Made by a program: the position numbers and the translations under genes. From assembly GCA_001795035.1 (NCBI GenBank), contig MGMW01000042.1, positions 1 to 16,188 of the forward strand: a stretch of DNA of 16,188 nt, written 5' to 3'. The notes below the pieces were generated by a model, which ran no database searches, had not been told where the DNA came from, and was given only the letters and a program-made list of their open reading frames with translations. Every line of letters starts with the position of its first letter. Positions within the stretch are counted from its first letter, which is position 1. Positions 14,606 through 16,188 of the stretch are shown piece after piece. The stretch comes from Chloroflexi bacterium RBG_13_53_26. Its GTDB lineage: Bacteria; Chloroflexota; Dehalococcoidia; UBA2247; RBG-13-53-26.

Positions 14606-15904
14606 ATGATCTGGAATTCCAAGTATGAAACAATGCCCAGAGGAGAACTGGAGACGCTACAACTGGAGCGGCTCAAGGCACAATTGGCCCGAGTCTATGA
14701 GAAAGTCCCTTTCTACCGGCATGCCTTTCAACAGGGCGGCATCACCCCTGACAGCATCAGCTCCCTGGCTGACATTTCGAGGATACCCTTTACAACCAAA
14801 CAGGATTTTCGAGACAACTATCCCTTCGGCCTGCTCACAGTCCCCATGGCTCAGGTATGCAGGATACACGCTTCCAGCGGCACCACTGGAAAGCCAGTAG
14901 TTGCCCCCTACACAGCCAACGACCTGAGAATGTGGACCGAGGTCATGGCCAGGACTCTCACCAGCGCCGGAGTGACAAAGGATGACGTAATGCAGAATGC
15001 ATACGGCTATGGACTGTTCACCGGCGGGTTGGGGTTCCACTACGGGGGTGAGAGAGTCGGCGCTACCGTCATACCCACCTCAACAGGCAACACCAAGAGA
15101 CAGCTCATGCTCATTCAGGACATAGGCACTACTGTGATCACCTGTACTCCCTCCTACTCGCTCATTCTGGCGGAAGCGGCAGCGGAGATAGGAATGGACC
15201 TGAAGCTCACCAAGCTCAGATTGGGGATATGCGGTGCAGAACCATGGTCAGAGCAGATGAGATCGGAGATAGAGGCCAAGCTGCCCATCAAGGCCGTGGA
15301 CATATACGGCCTCACTGAAGTGGTGGGCCCCGGGGTTTCCGTAGAATGCCCCCGCAGATGTGGCCTGCATATCTTCGAGGATCATTTTCTGCCTGAAGTC
15401 GTTGACCCCCAGACAGGGAAACCACTTCCATACGGGCAGAAGGGAGAGTTGGTATTGACCACGCTGACCAAAGAAGCATTGCCTGTCATCCGCTTCCGCA
15501 CCAGAGACATCGTCTCCCTTGCCCCGGAGCCATGCGAGTGTGGAAGAACTCTAGTGCGCATGACCAAGGTAACAGGCAGAACAGACGACATGCTCAAGAT
15601 TCGCGGCGTCAACGTCTTCCCATCGCAAATAGAGAGTATCCTCCTGCAAGTGGAAGGGGTAGAGCCCCACTACCTCATCATCGTCGACCGTGAGCGCCAC
15701 CTTGACGACCTGGAGATCTGGGTAGAAGTATCTGAAGCAGTCTTTTCGGACGAGATGCGCAAGATGGAGGCACTGCAAAAGAGAGTCAAAGATGAGGTGG
15801 AGAGTACCCTGGGCATCGGCGTCCGCATAAAACTGGTGGAGCCAAAATCCATAGCCCGAGCCGAAGGCAAAGCCAAGAGAGTTGTTGATCGACGGGAGCT
15901 TTGA
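14606..15904 (+). CDS. Phenylacetate-CoA ligase-like AMP-forming ligase (PaaK family)
   Basis: A 432-residue adenylate-forming enzyme. The ATP loop SSGTTGKP is at 90-97, the second core motif YGLTEVVGPG at about 233-242, FRTRDI later on, and the C-terminal ligase domain begins at about residue 330. This order and length are those of PaaK, which joins phenylacetate to CoA with ATP to AMP plus pyrophosphate in the cytosol. Next to iorAB it most likely handles phenylacetate, indoleacetate or similar acids, activating them or dealing with the CoA esters IOR makes. The frame is open back to 14537, inside iorB, but ATG 14606 has AGGAGG seven bases upstream. The name paaK is avoided because the substrate is not proven. 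Confidence 0.88.
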   Translation: MIWNSKYETMPRGELETLQLERLKAQLARVYEKVPFYRHAFQQGGITPDSISSLADISRIPFTTKQDFRDNYPFGLLTVPMAQVCRIHASSGTTGKPVVAPYTANDLRMWTEVMARTLTSAGVTKDDVMQNAYGYGLFTGGLGFHYGGERVGATVIPTSTGNTKRQLMLIQDIGTTVITCTPSYSLILAEAAAEIGMDLKLTKLRLGICGAEPWSEQMRSEIEAKLPIKAVDIYGLTEVVGPGVSVECPRRCGLHIFEDHFLPEVVDPQTGKPLPYGQKGELVLTTLTKEALPVIRFRTRDIVSLAPEPCECGRTLVRMTKVTGRTDDMLKIRGVNVFPSQIESILLQVEGVEPHYLIIVDRERHLDDLEIWVEVSEAVFSDEMRKMEALQKRVKDEVESTLGIGVRIKLVEPKSIARAEGKAKRVVDRREL

Positions 15905-15930
15905 GGCTCCATACAGGGAGGAAATAGGAA

Positions 15931-16188
15931 ATGAAAACAAAACAAGTGTCTGTTTTTGTAGAGAACAAACCAGGAAGACTGGTGGCCATGCTGGAGGTGC
16001 TGATAGCACAGAAGGTCAATATACGGGCTCTTTGCATTGCTGAAGGCGCCGACTTCGGAATTGTGCGCCTGATCTTGTCCGATCCCGCTAAAGGCGCTGA
16101 AGCCATACGGAAAGCTGGCTTCACCATTACTGAGACTACTGTGCTCCAGGCAGAAATGCCCGACCAGCCGGGTGGTCTCTTGGAGACT
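15931..16188 (+). CDS. ACT-domain protein, probably tandem (cut by window end)
   Basis: ATG 15931, with GGGAGG nine bases upstream, opens a frame of 86 codons with no stop before the window ends. MKTKQVSVFVENKPGRLVAM is the start of an ACT domain, a small ligand-binding fold that usually senses amino acids; VNIRALCIAEGADFGIVRLI completes it. A second ACT domain appears to begin at VLQAEMPDQPGGLLET, so the full protein is likely the two-ACT type of about 140 residues. Such proteins often sit beside iorAB and PaaK-like genes. It may sense aromatic or branched-chain amino acids, but its partner is unknown. Confidence 0.85.
   Translation, partial: MKTKQVSVFVENKPGRLVAMLEVLIAQKVNIRALCIAEGADFGIVRLILSDPAKGAEAIRKAGFTITETTVLQAEMPDQPGGLLET

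Overview
The window looks like a piece of a bacterial chromosome from an anaerobe. The gene content points that way: a ferredoxin-dependent indolepyruvate oxidoreductase, a tandem flavin/Fe-S oxidoreductase and a geranylgeranyl-reductase-type flavoprotein. Shine-Dalgarno sites, sigma70-like promoters, TTG/GTG starts and overlapping ATGA/TGATG junctions argue for Bacteria rather than Archaea. The mix resembles Dehalococcoidia/Chloroflexota or syntrophic Desulfobacterota, but no marker gene is present, so the lineage is a guess. I see no rRNA, tRNA, CRISPR array or insertion sequence.

Left half (1-6437), all convincing genes on the minus strand. In transcription order: a geranylgeranyl-reductase-family flavoprotein (6437-5271), a tandem flavodoxin-fold oxidoreductase with an Isf-like cysteine motif (5167-3722), a roughly 700-base stretch with no convincing gene, an NAD-dependent epimerase/reductase (3014-2049), an organomercurial-lyase (MerB) homologue (1722-982) with its own promoter, a small apparently frameshifted ORF (858-704), and a GNAT acetyltransferase (707-207).

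The outstanding item is the MerB homologue. Its frame is interrupted by two in-frame TGA codons, and both fall where MerB carries its two catalytic cysteines (Cys96 and Cys159 in the plasmid R831b enzyme). The Asp three residues after the first one is kept. Each TGA is followed, inside the coding sequence, by a stable hairpin at bacterial SECIS distance, and the second has a GGUC apical loop like that of E. coli fdhF. I read it as one gene of 246 codons encoding a selenoprotein with two selenocysteines (Sec126 and Sec200), not as a pseudogene or two short ORFs.

Right half (6555-16188), all plus strand. Exonuclease III (xth) has its own promoter and diverges from the flavoprotein gene. It is followed by a long tightly packed cluster: a LivK-type lipoprotein, a strong hairpin terminator/attenuator, LivH, LivM, LivG, LivF, IorA, IorB, a PaaK-like AMP-forming ligase, and a tandem-ACT-domain protein cut by the window end. 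Most junctions overlap or are a few bases apart, suggesting one operon from an extended -10 promoter at 7374-7402. Together these genes suggest import of branched-chain or aromatic amino acids (or related acids), ferredoxin-linked oxidative decarboxylation of aryl-pyruvates to aryl-acetyl-CoA, interconversion of that CoA ester with the free acid, and possible amino-acid sensing by the ACT protein.
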